Of a stretch of 64,000 bases of DNA, positions 51,891 through 63,059 are shown piece by piece. Below the pieces are notes generated by a model. The model saw nothing but the letters and a program-made list of their open reading frames with translations, had not been told where the DNA came from and made no database searches. Every line of letters begins with the position of its first letter. Position 1 is the first letter of the stretch. Position numbers and translations under genes: made by a program. Source of the stretch: Coprinellus micaceus (Eukaryota > Basidiomycota > Agaricomycetes > Agaricales > Psathyrellaceae); contig OX596340.1 of the NCBI GenBank assembly GCA_951394405.1, forward strand, positions 1,860,001-1,924,000. Direction: 5' to 3'.

Positions 51891-54471
51891 CTACCGCATT
51901 GGGGATTCTCCCAGCACAACCTTGGGCTCATCCTTGTACATCTCCGCCAGCCTCTCCCTCTCTTCCATCCCCCTCTGCGAGATGCCCCTTAGCATCTGGA
52001 TATACGGTGGTATGACTGTCTGGAACTGCCCGGGGTCAAAATCGGCACGGGTACTATGTCGTTCGGTCGCATTGCCGTGAGCGAGAGTTTGCCAGTATTC
52101 TTCCAGATCCTCTGCGTCGACCCCAGATGGGACAATATGTGCCTTGAACATCTTCTCCTTGGCTGCAGCCAAGTCCCGCCGAGCCTTGGCTTGGTCGACC
52201 TCGAGCCGCTGGATTTTGTACTCCATCGTCCCTGGAAAGTAGACGTCATCAATGACTGGGTTCAGGTGAAGAGAATGTTGGTGGAGGGAACCGTACATGG
52301 AGAGTCAGGCGCCCCGCAGTGCGACACGGCACGGTGTCCTGGAACCGGATCTTCGCCAAGATATGACTTGACTTCCACGCGCAACTGCTCGACCGGCTTC
52401 AAATCTTCATCGCCTTCCCATTCGGCCGGTTCAACCCAGACATACATCGCCTCAGTATCTTCCTTGGTGAAGAATGTTGCGTTGCAGCTCTGGCGGCGGA
52501 AGTAAATCGTGAGTCTATTCGTCGCCACAGGGATGATGGAATGCAGCTCACCTGGCGCCCAAAGCAGCTCACCACCTCGTCCATCACCTTCTCCATTAGC
52601 CCAACGCATTTATTGAAGACCTTGTCCCCAACACCTTCGTCAGGACCAAACAGCCTCTCATCCATCTCTGACAGCGGGAGATACTGGAAGCCAAACAGCG
52701 TTTGGGTGTTATGGTATGCGACGATCACCCCATCCATACCGCCAATCCGGGCTTGGAAACTAAACAGATCCCAGCGGGTTAATGTTTGCAAGCCAAGGGG
52801 TCAAAATGGGACGTACTTGTATTTCAACATACCGCTCCTGACCAAATCGTAGTACTCTTTCTCGAAACTTTCCAACTGCCCGTGCATCTTCTTGATAGTG
52901 TAACCCTGATGTTCTTCGTAATTAAGAACATCCAGCCGCGTAGGCGCGCAAGCACGCGTCTTGATATCAAAGACGCCCGTGCCTGGTAAGCGCGCATCGT
53001 AACAGTCTAGTTGAGATCGCATGACAAAGTCGTGGGACTACAGGCCATATTCTTTGGTTAGGATGAGAAGGACAACTAATGGAGGGAAGTGACACACCTG
53101 AGCGTACCGGTAAGCCTCCCGTTCCTTCTGTAGCTCAGTGATAGCTGCGTCGGGGATGGGTGTTGACCGAAGGAGGGTGCCAAACTCAGTGGGGGAAACG
53201 GTGAGGAACTTCTCGAGGATTGTGCCCTACATAGATGTGAGCGCAATCGTGGCAATACGGAAGAGACGACATACCAGCCACAGCAAAATGTTTTTCTCTG
53301 GTAGGTCCATCTCGCTCTTTGCGGAATCGATGGTATATACGCCCTCTCTATAGTTGAGCTTGACCCCAGCTGGCCACCTCTGCGCTGGGGTGAACTTCCT
53401 AGACTGGGCAATCGTAAGTTAGGTGCCATGAGGACGTGGTGGTGACGCACCTTGGTCTTAAAGCCGTCGCTCAAGATGCTCAAATCCACTTCCTTCTCTC
53501 CACTAATCAAGAAATAGCATTGCCCCAATATCCCTGTCAAACTACTCGTACTCCCCGCAAACCTTCTCCCCTGCCGCTTAGCCAGGCCAAACAGGTCATT
53601 ATCTCTGCTACTGGGCACGAAGGTGGGTATGCGGTTAAAGTCAAAGTCGGATACAGAAGGGACAGACTGGAGCCACGGTGTAAAGTTGTATACACGCGAA
53701 CGAGGGTCCTGGAGCCAGTGCACCCCGGGATTGAAGAGTACGCGATCGAGCCCGTGCGATAGAACGGCAATGGGAGGTCGGGGTTGGTCTTGTGCAATGT
53801 CCTCGAGGATAGACTCTTCAGCTGGTTCGAGCGTGCCTCGGGTTTCTCGTTTGGCGAAGACAGGACGGAGATGGGGAGGAACAGCTTTATTCCTCCCTTT
53901 GCTCTTCTTCACTATAACTTCGAGGTGTTTATTGGGGATGGAGGGGTCGGCTTGGCATTTAACGCGTTCAGTTGAGAAGTATGAAAGTGAGGACAGCACA
54001 CACCTTTATCCCATAACTCAGAAAACCAGCTCTCTTTCGCAAACCCTGTCGAAAGTCCGGAGGTATCGCCAGTCGTAGGGCCGGCGTCTGGTTCACCCTT
54101 CCCGAGTGCCAAGGTGAGCTTCCATCACGCTTAGGAGCTCGTTCAAAGTCGCTCACCTTGCCCGTAATGCTATTACTAAAGCTAGGCTGGAGGTCAGTGA
54201 CTCTCAAGAAAGGTGTCTTCGCATCCTCCTGCGCGTTCGCCGCCTGCTTCTTGTTTTTCTCCTTCTTTGGTGGCAGAGGAGGTTGCACCCGCTTCCCCAG
54301 GAGCCTGCTTAAGGAGGGTACCGTCGGCTTTGGAAGTCTCGGTACAGGCAACTGCACGAGTTTAGGCAATGGCAAAGGTGACGATGACGAGGTCGCCTGG
54401 GGACCCGCTGGCAGCGCCTCTCGCGCTTTGCGCACCACACGCAAGGCTCGTCGTGTCGCGTCCTTGATCAT
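51891..54471 (-). CDS. PET127: PET127, mitochondrial RNA-processing protein
   Basis: Nine exons (54471-54157, 54097-54004, 53950-53451, 53403-53275, 53226-53098, 53037-52817, 52759-52552, 52489-52297, 52255-51891), 717 residues. I start at MIKDATRRALRVVRKAREAL, a good basic amphipathic presequence; the frame stays open upstream to 54573 but without an ATG. Family landmarks: LSHGLDRVLFNPGVHWLQDP, SRVYNFTPWLQ, FAGSTSSLTGILGQCYFLIS, DCYDARLPGTGVFDIKTR, LDVLNYEEHQGYTIKK and FQARIGGMDGVIVAYHNT. In yeast Pet127 is a mitochondrial inner-membrane protein needed for 5' processing and turnover of mitochondrial RNAs and is remotely related to PD-(D/E)XK nucleases. Head-to-head with ARL8, 249 bp apart. 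Confidence 0.88.
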
Positions 54472-54720
54472 TTGGGGCGCTCGTTGGTTGTATGATAGGT
54501 GTATGCTACCAGCCCATGTCGCGTCGTAGTCGGGGAGAACGGTGTCGGGGGCGGAGTCAAACTGACGGAACACGCAAAACTTGGGCAGCGATCACGCTTG
54601 GCATCACGGAGCTTGTCGTCGTCGTTGCCGAAGGTGATCTCAATGACGGCGATGGCTGCGCTTGTGCCCGCGCGCGTCTGTTCTCTTCCTCCATCCCCAC
54701 ATCCTCTTCTCGCGACATCG

Positions 54721-56141
54721 ATGGGCTGGTTTGCATCGGTATTTCAGTGGCTCTCAGGGTGAGCCGGCGCCGTTCATTGCAGGATCTAGACTGCGTCTGA
54801 CACGAGAGCAGGCTGTTCTTCTCAAAACAGGCAGAAATCGCGGTCGTCGGTCTCCAGGTGCGTTCTCCTCGCGCAGGTGAGCTCCACGATTGCGTAGCTC
54901 ACTCCATTCCAAAGGCTTCAGGAAAGACTTCGTTCGTAAACGTGATAACATCTGGACAAGTAAGGACTACGTTCAACGGCGGACCACACCTGCAGGAAGA
55001 TTGACGGGCCATAACCCCATAGTGGAGCGAGGACGTTGTGCCAACGGTCGCCTTTAACTTTCGAAAAATACGTAAAGGAAATGTTACACTGAAGATCTGG
55101 GACGTCGCAGGTACGCTCCTCATTATTTCACTCGGGGAATCGAAGAACTGAGCCGTCTTCGGCGTGACCAGGCCAACCTAAATTTCGTTCAATGTGGGAG
55201 CGGTACTGTAACGGGGTCGATGCAGTCGTGTAAGCCCATTACCCATCCACTACACCAGCGCGTGTGCGCCTGGTTCAAGTCCCAGCGGACATGTCGAGTT
55301 CTGACGCCATCTTAGATATGTGGTAGACTCAGTTGACGTGAGCCTTTCACCATCTACTCGCCTTGCCCATCACTCACCGTCCGTCCGCAACAGCAAGATA
55401 AATTCAATACCGCACGCTTTGAGCTGCATCAGCTCCTGAGCCAACCCACACTATCAGGCGTCCCTCTCCTCGTCGTACGTGATGCTCTCTCCATTCCCTA
55501 CCCTTCCGGATACGCGCTCTCGGCGGTCGAGACTTGCGCCGACGCCAAATGCGATCCGGATTGGGGAGAGGATTCAATTGAATCAGATTGTTCGGTTGAC
55601 TCAAACGCATATGGATAGCTCGGGAACAAGAACGACCTCTCCGGTCATGCTTCTGTTAAAGATCTTATCAAAAACTTGTACGTCCCATTCTTCTCCCAAG
55701 TTCCTGAGGTTTCTTCGTCTTTCTGAACCTTCACAAACCCCGTGTGCGCTCTTATCTGTGAATAGGCAACTGGACAAGATATCGGACCGCGCTGTCTCCG
55801 TGAGTGCCTTCCGGGACATCTGCCCCATGACTGTTGAACACATACTGACGGACCGATTGACTGGCTGAATGATCTTCTGGACTTGTCAATGCCCTTCGTT
55901 CTAACTGACTTACACCGCCCCACCATATGAAATATGATCATCACCCCGCCCAATAACTGCCACTCATCTTGAATTCGCAGTGCTACTCAGTGAGTACTGG
56001 TCACAATCTATGAACCGTTTCTGCACCCTCTGAAAATAGGTGTAACCGCAATATGCTAACATCTTCACTTTTCAGTGTTCAATGAAAAGCCAACACAACC
56101 TAGACATTGTCCTACAGTGGCTAGCTGGCAAAAGTCATTAA
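54721..56141 (+). CDS. ARL8: ARL8-type small GTPase
   Basis: Eleven exons, 181 residues: 54721-54758, 54812-54857, 54915-54959, 55023-55110, 55172-55229, 55316-55337, 55394-55474, 55619-55677, 55766-55799, 55981-55989, 56076-56141. N-terminal amphipathic start MGWFASVFQWLSG; G1 GLQASGKTS; switch 1 threonine in VVPTVAFN; G3 WDVAGQPKFRSMWERYC; G4 NKND; C-terminus NLDIVLQWLAGKS. The FRSMWERYC and LDKISDRAVSCYS segments separate it from Arf1 and fit Arl8, which sits on lysosomes/vacuoles and drives their motion through kinesin. G3 has Ala in place of the usual first Gly of GGQ, and the G5 area reads SCSMKS. Exon 10 is 9 nt and supplies Cys-Tyr-Ser. Confidence 0.87.
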
Positions 56142-56507
56142 CTTATCGCCTCTCCTTCCCTCCTTCCCACTCCTTCCGCTTTACCCATATCTATTCCTTT
56201 CCCATTCGCAATGTATTTTAGGTGTTCCTTTCTCTGTCCTTTTCCTTATGTCGGCACGCATGGTTGCGGTTCCTCTTGGTCGGACCGATGGGCTCCTCGG
56301 CTTTCTCCAAATTCGTTCATTGGCTCGTTCACTTGCCCAGTCCTAAAGTCCCTTAACACCTCTGCTCGTACCCTCGTCCCTCGTTTATGAGCGCTGTCAA
56401 AGCTAGTCGTTGTATTTGTATAGGTCTGGTTACTAATAGTTGCATGTCAAGCTTGCTGCCCCAGCCTGCTCTCCACCGCCGCCAACATCATCGCGTTCTC
56501 AATCATC
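56142..56507. other. Convergent region ARL8 / F-box gene
   Basis: About 365 bp of CT-rich 3' flanking sequence with no gene. Confidence 0.5.
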
Positions 56508-58262
56508 CTACTCCTCACTTTCCCACCCGGTGTTCGTATTAAATTTGTCGGAATCGGAGGGCTCCTCTTGCCTATCCCATTCGATGCCAATTTCAGGTAG
56601 GGACTTCTTGAGAAAGAAGTAGTCGGCTTCCCAAAAATCGCGACAGCCTTGGATGTGCAACTCTGAGAGGGGGTTCCCCGTGGCAGCCTGTGTCCGGAGG
56701 ACTGTAGCGAGTCGATGGGTGAGTGTCCTTGGTTTGCCCCGATCGTCCCTGTCCACAATGTCGATCCCAGAGAATGTGAGATTTGATAGTGAGGGGAAGC
56801 ACGGGTCGACCGTTGAGGATTGGAGTCGCTCCTCCCACTGTGGGATGAAGTATTCTAGGGCGTCATGACAGCCACTTATCACAAGAGCGTTGAGTTTCGA
56901 GAGCTGGGAAATGGTGGCCCATGTCCCCGTTGACAAGCTATTAGGGAAAAGATCCATGGCCATGTCCAGGGATGTGATGGTGGACACGTTGAGGTGGGTG
57001 TCGAATATTGATAGGTATGTAGGGATCGGGAGGTCACATTTGTTCAAGTGGAAAGTGAGGCAGAGGTCGTTGTGGACACTACTAGATCCGTCTGCGTCGA
57101 AAAAGAACTTGAAAGTCGGATTTGCGGGGTCGCGGCTGAATTCCGCAGAGTAAGCCCCGGCACAAATACGATTGTCGTTGTCGAAGGATCGCCTAACATT
57201 CCGGAGAGAATGACCGATGATATTGTCCAAGCCACCGGTAAGATCGTCGTGTTCTATGACAAGAGTAATCCGTGTGGTAGACTCCGGTAACCGGACCAGC
57301 GGAAAAAATCGGGGTATGTGTTGTGGGAGGTCTGCTATTTGCAGGTGTCGGAGAGCTGGGAGTAAGCAAGGGAGGTGGCTCGACTGATCGGATGGAAGAA
57401 CGTCCTCCGGGACGAACCCCCGGAGTTCGAGTGTCTCCAGTCGCTGTAGCTTGCCCAACGAGTTGAGGAAGACTGTCGCGAGCGGGCGACGGCTGAGGAA
57501 GGCATCGTCCCGCAAGACCAGCTTGGTGAGTCGACCGCTCATGAGAGCTCCTGGCCACGAAACTCGGCAGTTATCGATAACTAAGTCCCGGAGGCTGGGC
57601 GTGCCGCCTTGCAGAAAATCGGCGGGTAAGTACTCTGAGGTTGGTGCAGTCTTGGTCAGGTAAAGCGCTTCGAGGATGGGAGCCCCGCCAGTCCACTTGA
57701 CAAGGGCGTCAAATCCCGGAAGGCTCGCGGGAAAACTCGACGAGGGTTGGCCTATATGGACCACGCGCAACTGTTCAATCTTCGGAAGCACCGCCTTCAA
57801 CGGATTTTCATATTTGTTGAAGTTGGCGTATTTGACTGACAAAGGTGCCTTCCGACAGCGCGACAGGACCGCCTCGATGTATGATGGCTTCCAGATGTAG
57901 ATTTCCGTCCACAACTCAGAACAGTTCAGCGCAACCGTTCTCCAGCGCTGGCAGACATGGGAGACGTACACCCAGGACATCAACTCCCTGGTATTCTCAC
58001 CATGAAGGGCCTCAGGGTGATCAGTAATTCTGCCGGTCACGTCCAAGACAGCCAGGAAGATGTTGGAGAGGATTTCTGGCGGAAGGTGACATGTCACGGA
58101 TACGGAGTTATGGCGGTACTTGAGGGCTACGATTTCTGCCTCTAGGAGTTGAATGCGGTCGATGAGCTTCCCTTGATAAAGTTCGGTGTTGAAGTCGCTG
58201 GGTGCCACGCTGATCAGGGATTGCGTCGCCTCCGAGAACGATTCTGGGCGAATGTGCGTCAT
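56508..58262 (-). CDS. F-box protein, single exon
   Basis: One uninterrupted frame of 584 residues, start MTHIRPESFSEATQ. A short coiled coil (LIDRIQLLEAEIVALKYRH) precedes an F-box at about 55-110: CHLPPEILSNIFLAVLD, then VSHVCQRWRTVALNCSELWTEI, the form typical of the expanded Agaricomycete F-box family. The body has leucine-rich segments (LEALYLTKTAP, LRDLVIDNCRVSW, LETLELRGFVP) that suggest an LRR-type substrate platform. Lack of introns contrasts with nearly every other gene here and fits recent family expansion. It probably serves an SCF ubiquitin ligase; substrate unknown. Head-to-head with TGS1, 213 bp apart. Confidence 0.85.
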   Translation of the reverse strand: MTHIRPESFSEATQSLISVAPSDFNTELYQGKLIDRIQLLEAEIVALKYRHNSVSVTCHLPPEILSNIFLAVLDVTGRITDHPEALHGENTRELMSWVYVSHVCQRWRTVALNCSELWTEIYIWKPSYIEAVLSRCRKAPLSVKYANFNKYENPLKAVLPKIEQLRVVHIGQPSSSFPASLPGFDALVKWTGGAPILEALYLTKTAPTSEYLPADFLQGGTPSLRDLVIDNCRVSWPGALMSGRLTKLVLRDDAFLSRRPLATVFLNSLGKLQRLETLELRGFVPEDVLPSDQSSHLPCLLPALRHLQIADLPQHIPRFFPLVRLPESTTRITLVIEHDDLTGGLDNIIGHSLRNVRRSFDNDNRICAGAYSAEFSRDPANPTFKFFFDADGSSSVHNDLCLTFHLNKCDLPIPTYLSIFDTHLNVSTITSLDMAMDLFPNSLSTGTWATISQLSKLNALVISGCHDALEYFIPQWEERLQSSTVDPCFPSLSNLTFSGIDIVDRDDRGKPRTLTHRLATVLRTQAATGNPLSELHIQGCRDFWEADYFFLKKSLPEIGIEWDRQEEPSDSDKFNTNTGWESEE

Positions 58263-58475
58263 GGGTTGAAAAATCTACGGAAGAGGTTCAGCTGAAACAC
58301 CGCGAACTGACTCGGGACGCGTACGTGGTACAGGAGAGCATTCAAGTTGGGTTTTTCCAACTCCGCCATGGCGGGCGCCTAATCCTTCTTTTCGCACGAC
58401 CCTTGTTTAGGGTGGACTTTTGCAGCCTGTCCACCAGCGACACAACCAACACTGCAACAACCTTCACCTTCCACC
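58263..58475. promoter_or_regulatory. Short bidirectional promoter, F-box / TGS1
   Basis: 213 bp between two start codons reading apart. The centre carries an inverted TAGGCGCCC copy (58373-58381) followed by an A/T-rich stretch. No TATA box seen. Position between divergent genes makes the motif a reasonable candidate for a shared control site. Confidence 0.45.
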
Positions 58476-59608
<1,133 letters not shown>

Positions 59609-59786
59609 CCTCGCCCTGCAATGTATCTCTCAACGGAAGATTCTTGTCGGGGCAGGGTATGGCGAGTAGACCGAGGTGTACGTGAGGTTGATACATTCAA
59701 TTACATTCTAAAGACTTCTAAGCGATAGGTCTTTAAAAGCCTAGTGCTGATCAATGTCTGTGGAAGAGGCGAGACTGATGATCGCT

Positions 59787-61199
59787 TTAGGAGCTGGAGG
59801 CACGCTTTTGGATGAGCGCTCTTCGCCCCCGAACACCCTCGCGAAGGCGATCCAAAATAGGCACGGTCATTTCCCAAGATACGCAGGCATCGGTGACAGA
59901 CTGGCCGTACTTCAAACCAGCGGGTCCAGAAGCAGGGATATCTTGACGGCCTTCCACCAAGTTACTCTCGATCATGACACCAAGGATGTAAGAAGAAGTC
60001 TCTTCGGAAGATTCGAGTTGTTGAGCCTAGCCAAGGCCAGATCGTAAGGACATGTTTCGCAGCAAATCGGGAGGAATGGGGATGCGTACAATATTTTCGG
60101 CGACGTCTACTTGTCTCCTGTGCTGCTTGGAGCTGTTTCCGTGGCTGCAATCAATCTGGCAGAGATTTGTTGAGGAACGTTTGTCCTTGCGGTCATCTAG
60201 GCGCACTCGGAACACGTACCATGAGCTTAGGGGGCAAGCCAGCCTTGAGGAGCTTGTCACCCGCGTCCTTCACATATTGAGCCTCGTAGTTGGGCCCACT
60301 GGAACCGCCTCGAAGGATAACGTGGACGTCAGGGTTACCCTACGAGGACGGCACTCCGGGTCAGGCAATGATAACCAGAGTAAACGAGGAGAGGTTAACG
60401 TACAGTCGTCTCAACGATGCTGCTCAGTCCTTCCTTTCCGACGCTAAGGAAAACATGTCCAGAGCGAGCAGCACGGCAAGCATCAATTGCGATGCCGACA
60501 CTTCCGTCAGTGGAGTTCTTGAATCCGGTGGGCATGGACAAGGCCGAGGTAAGCTCCCGATGAACCTGGGACTCGGTTGTTCGGGCGCCAATCGCTCCCC
60601 AAGCAACCAAGTCGGCGGTGTACTGGGGAGTAATGGTATCGAGGAATTCGCAGCCGGAAGGCAAGCCCATTTTCGCGACCTCGAGGAGGAAGCCCCTGCC
60701 GATCCTCAGACCCTTGTTAATATGGAAACTGCCGTTGAGGTCTGGGTCGTTGATGAGACCTTTCCAGCCGACTGTGGTACGGGGCTTCTCGAAGTAGACG
60801 CGCATGACGATGTGGAGGTCGTCCTTCGCGGTCTCGGTGTAAGCGCGGAGCAGGCGGGCGTATTCCAGGGCAGCATCGACATTGTGAATGGAGCAGGGGC
60901 TAATTGCAATCTTCGTCAATGCAGTGCTGGTGATTGGATAACTAACTGACATACCCGACAACCACCAGCAGACGATCGTCATCACCCCGGATAATCTTTT
61001 CTGTCGCCAAGCGACCTTGCAATACGGTCTGCGCAGCGAGAAGAGTCCTGTGGGGACGTGAGCTAAGGTCTCAAAAGCCCTGGTGATATACCGACAGAGG
61101 GAGATCCTCCTGGAGAATCTGAGGAGGGATGAGGGGTCGCGTAGACTTGACCCTGCTATTCTCGAGGCGAGCGAGGGCATCCTTGAAGGACATGGCCAT
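59787..61199 (-). CDS. ARO3: DAHP synthase, class I (ARO3/ARO4)
   Basis: Six exons (61199-61092, 61028-60955, 60899-60404, 60339-60220, 60155-60090, 60026-59787), 367 residues, the usual family length. Start MAMSFKDALARL; the frame is open upstream to 61358 but homologues begin here. Motifs: RLLVVVGPCSIHNVDAALEY, MRVYFEKPRTTVGWKGL, INDPDLNGSFHINKGL, GAIGARTTESQVHREL, GFKNSTDGSVGIAID and DCSHGNSSKQHRRQ, covering phosphoenolpyruvate, erythrose-4-phosphate and metal sites. First step of the shikimate pathway to aromatic amino acids; fungi hold feedback-regulated isozymes (Phe or Tyr), and I cannot tell which this is. Confidence 0.93.
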
Positions 61200-61519
61200 G
61201 TTGAGGTCTGCCACTGGAGGATGGTTCCTTTTAAGTGCCCGTGCAAGATGCTGGGGGAGCAAGCTTACTTTTAGTGTGGATCCTTGGGGCTGATTCGCAG
61301 GGGGATGGGCTGAGAAGCGACGGACGTGGGTTGACGTGTTGGGAGAAGAAAAGATCATTTTGTGACTCGTATCTATATCGCAGAAGAGACAGGGGCTCTC
61401 CTTCCATTCTCGAGAAATTTGGTCTGGTCACATGACCATCCGTTTTGTCTCGTCATCGCTGCGCTCGACTTGGAACGCGCTGGTCTTCTACCTTGTTCCC
61501 GACCTCATAAATCTCTATC
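61200..61519. other. Divergent promoter region DAHP synthase / TIM9
   Basis: 320 bp between head-to-head start codons. TATCTATATC at 61370-61379 is the only TATA-like stretch. The leftward frame stays open to 61358 but is taken as 5' leader. Confidence 0.4.
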
Positions 61520-61937
61520 ATGGACTTTTCCAACTTCAACTCGGCCGAGCAGGCCCATATGACCAAGATCATTGAGAAGAAGCAGGTATGTGCTGTGTTC
61601 TTTACTCTGGACCACCATTCTGACTGCAATGTCACCAGATGCAGGATTTCTTGAAGATGTATGCTAACATTGTCGAGAAGTGCTTCACCACTTGCTGCAA
61701 CGACTTTACGAGCAAGGCTCTCTCCAGCAAGGAGGTACGCCTTCCAAATTGACCTGAGAAATTAAAGCTTGGCTTATACACTTGGAAAGGACGCGTGCGT
61801 TGCCAACTGCACCGAGAAATGGTTGAAGCACTCTGAGCGGGTAGGAGCGAGGTTCGCGGAGTTCAACGCAGGTGAGTACCGTTATGGCTGTCTCGCGACG
61901 CCAGACTAACGGAACTGCAGACCAGGCGAGCCAGTAG
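61520..61937 (+). CDS. TIM9: TIM9, small Tim chaperone
   Basis: Four exons (61520-61585, 61639-61734, 61790-61871, 61921-61937), 86 residues. The start [14 protein letters not shown] and the twin CX3C motifs (CFTTC and CVANC) with the spacing of Tim9 are clear, followed by [11 protein letters not shown]. It forms the Tim9-Tim10 hexamer in the intermembrane space that guides carrier and beta-barrel precursors. Each exon border is a good GT-AG pair. Confidence 0.95.
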
Positions 61938-62263
61938 TGAACCTAAAAGTACAGCCATCCACTAGACCACCGCCCTATTGCCCACCTAATCTATCAGCCT
62001 GCCGAGATATAATGCAAACTCATAGACTCTCGGCTTTACACCCCACTCCGTTACCCCGGCGAGCCCTTGAAACCCTCCCTTGATAGCGACCCTGCGTGCG
62101 GAGAACTCAACTTTTCAAGCAGCGAACAGGTGGGCACAATTTCGACGAAAGAGGAAGAAAGTCGTGGTTGCATATGAAGGTACGGTAGCTCATTGCGTGG
62201 GGCTCTATGCTAAGTGAAGTCCAATCAACCCAGTCCTTTTTACCTGTCACCCCGTTGTAGCGT
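61938..62263. other. Convergent region after TIM9
   Basis: 325 bp with no gene. Near its left end GCCATCCACTAGACCACCG (61954-61972) is the reverse complement of a tRNA A-box-like sequence but no tRNA fold could be built around it. Confidence 0.35.
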
Positions 62264-62701
62264 TTATGATGCTACCCTTTGGGAGAGCACTTTCGCCACG
62301 TCCTCCTTAGACAGCACCGTCACTCGCTCTCCTTCGTGCGCAAGCTTCACAAGAATCCCAATAACCCAATCCACACTGGTGTAGCCCGGCAACGGCGCCG
62401 CCTGCACCACTTCTCGGAACTTCGACACTCTCGTCACTGGGATGAACCCCACGTCCACTTCGTACGCGGCCGTGCCGGCCTTTGACCCCTTCAATCCCTT
62501 CCTCCACCGGTCCCTCGCTACCCCAGCCCCTTCGAGTGACATAGCCGCAACAGCGGGACGCTGTTCAGGCTCCTTATAGGTGAAGCGCTCCTTTGAAATA
62601 GACCATAACAGTCTGTGTTCCTCGTCAGCGAGCATAAGAGCCCAGTCAGTCCTTGGATCGCGCCAGCAGACGACCTTGAGCTGGAAAGAGACGGAGGACA
62701 T
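62264..62701 (-). CDS. Unknown 145-residue protein
   Basis: Single-exon frame from MSSVSFQLKVVCWRDPRTDW at 62701. The frame runs further upstream to 62989, but a strong TATATAAG site sits at 62804-62812 and the first ATG after it is at 62701, so I use that start. The protein begins with beta-strand-like alternation (FQLKVVCWRD, WALMLADEEHRLLWSI), has a conserved-looking middle (YEVDVGFIPVTRVSKFREVV) and ends with helices. No signal peptide, no membrane segment, no recognised domain. Codon use (many C/G third positions) and composition look like a real gene. Confidence 0.6.
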   Translation of the reverse strand: MSSVSFQLKVVCWRDPRTDWALMLADEEHRLLWSISKERFTYKEPEQRPAVAAMSLEGAGVARDRWRKGLKGSKAGTAAYEVDVGFIPVTRVSKFREVVQAAPLPGYTSVDWVIGILVKLAHEGERVTVLSKEDVAKVLSQRVAS

Positions 62702-63059
62702 CGTGTGCTTGGTTGTTTTGGGGGTTGGTTGGTAATGAGCGCTCGATGGGTGGTGAGGGGGTTGCTTCTCTGTTGTATGGCTTCCAACCCCACCAGAGTG
62801 CTTCTTATATACCCAGGGAGTCGAGCAAAGCCCATCTCGAGGCGCCCATTGACGAGATTGCTTTGTTCTGTCTTCGAAACTTGATGGGCTTTGACGCCCA
62901 GGCATGTGCGGGTGCAATTGGTTTGGCGCCCGGTGTGCTTTGACCACGATGCATCGTCGTGATTGGGGTGCGTCACGGCCATTGGGCACAATGCGGCCTT
63001 TGTGGTGGCGACAATGGCAAAGCCATGTCTATTATTGTAGGCTACCCAAAGCAGAGAGC
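62702..63059. other. Promoter region of the 145-residue protein gene
   Basis: Same-strand spacer following MSH5. It contains the TATA box at 62804-62812 and two GGCGCCC sites (62841-62847 with flank GAGGCGCCCAT, and 62925-62931 with flank TTTGGCGCCCGG), both variants of the recurring motif. Confidence 0.45.
62804..62812 (-). promoter_or_regulatory. TATA box of the gene starting at 62701
   Basis: Reading leftward the site is GTATATAAG, about 105 nt upstream of the ATG. It is the best TATA match in the window. Confidence 0.55.

Noticed and set aside
54472..54573. Upstream extension of PET127
   Set aside because: The frame begins with GTG, has no ATG and is preceded by an in-frame stop; the later Met starts a good presequence.
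55800..55868. Direct read-through end of ARL8
   Set aside because: It gives an unrelated C-terminus; splicing to 55981 and 56076 restores the family sequence.
61200..61358. N-terminal extension of DAHP synthase
   Set aside because: Homologues start at the MSFKDALARL segment; the extension looks like 5' leader that happens to be open.
61921..61990. Minus-strand tRNA after TIM9
   Set aside because: An A-box-like sequence is present, but no cloverleaf stems or properly spaced B box could be found.
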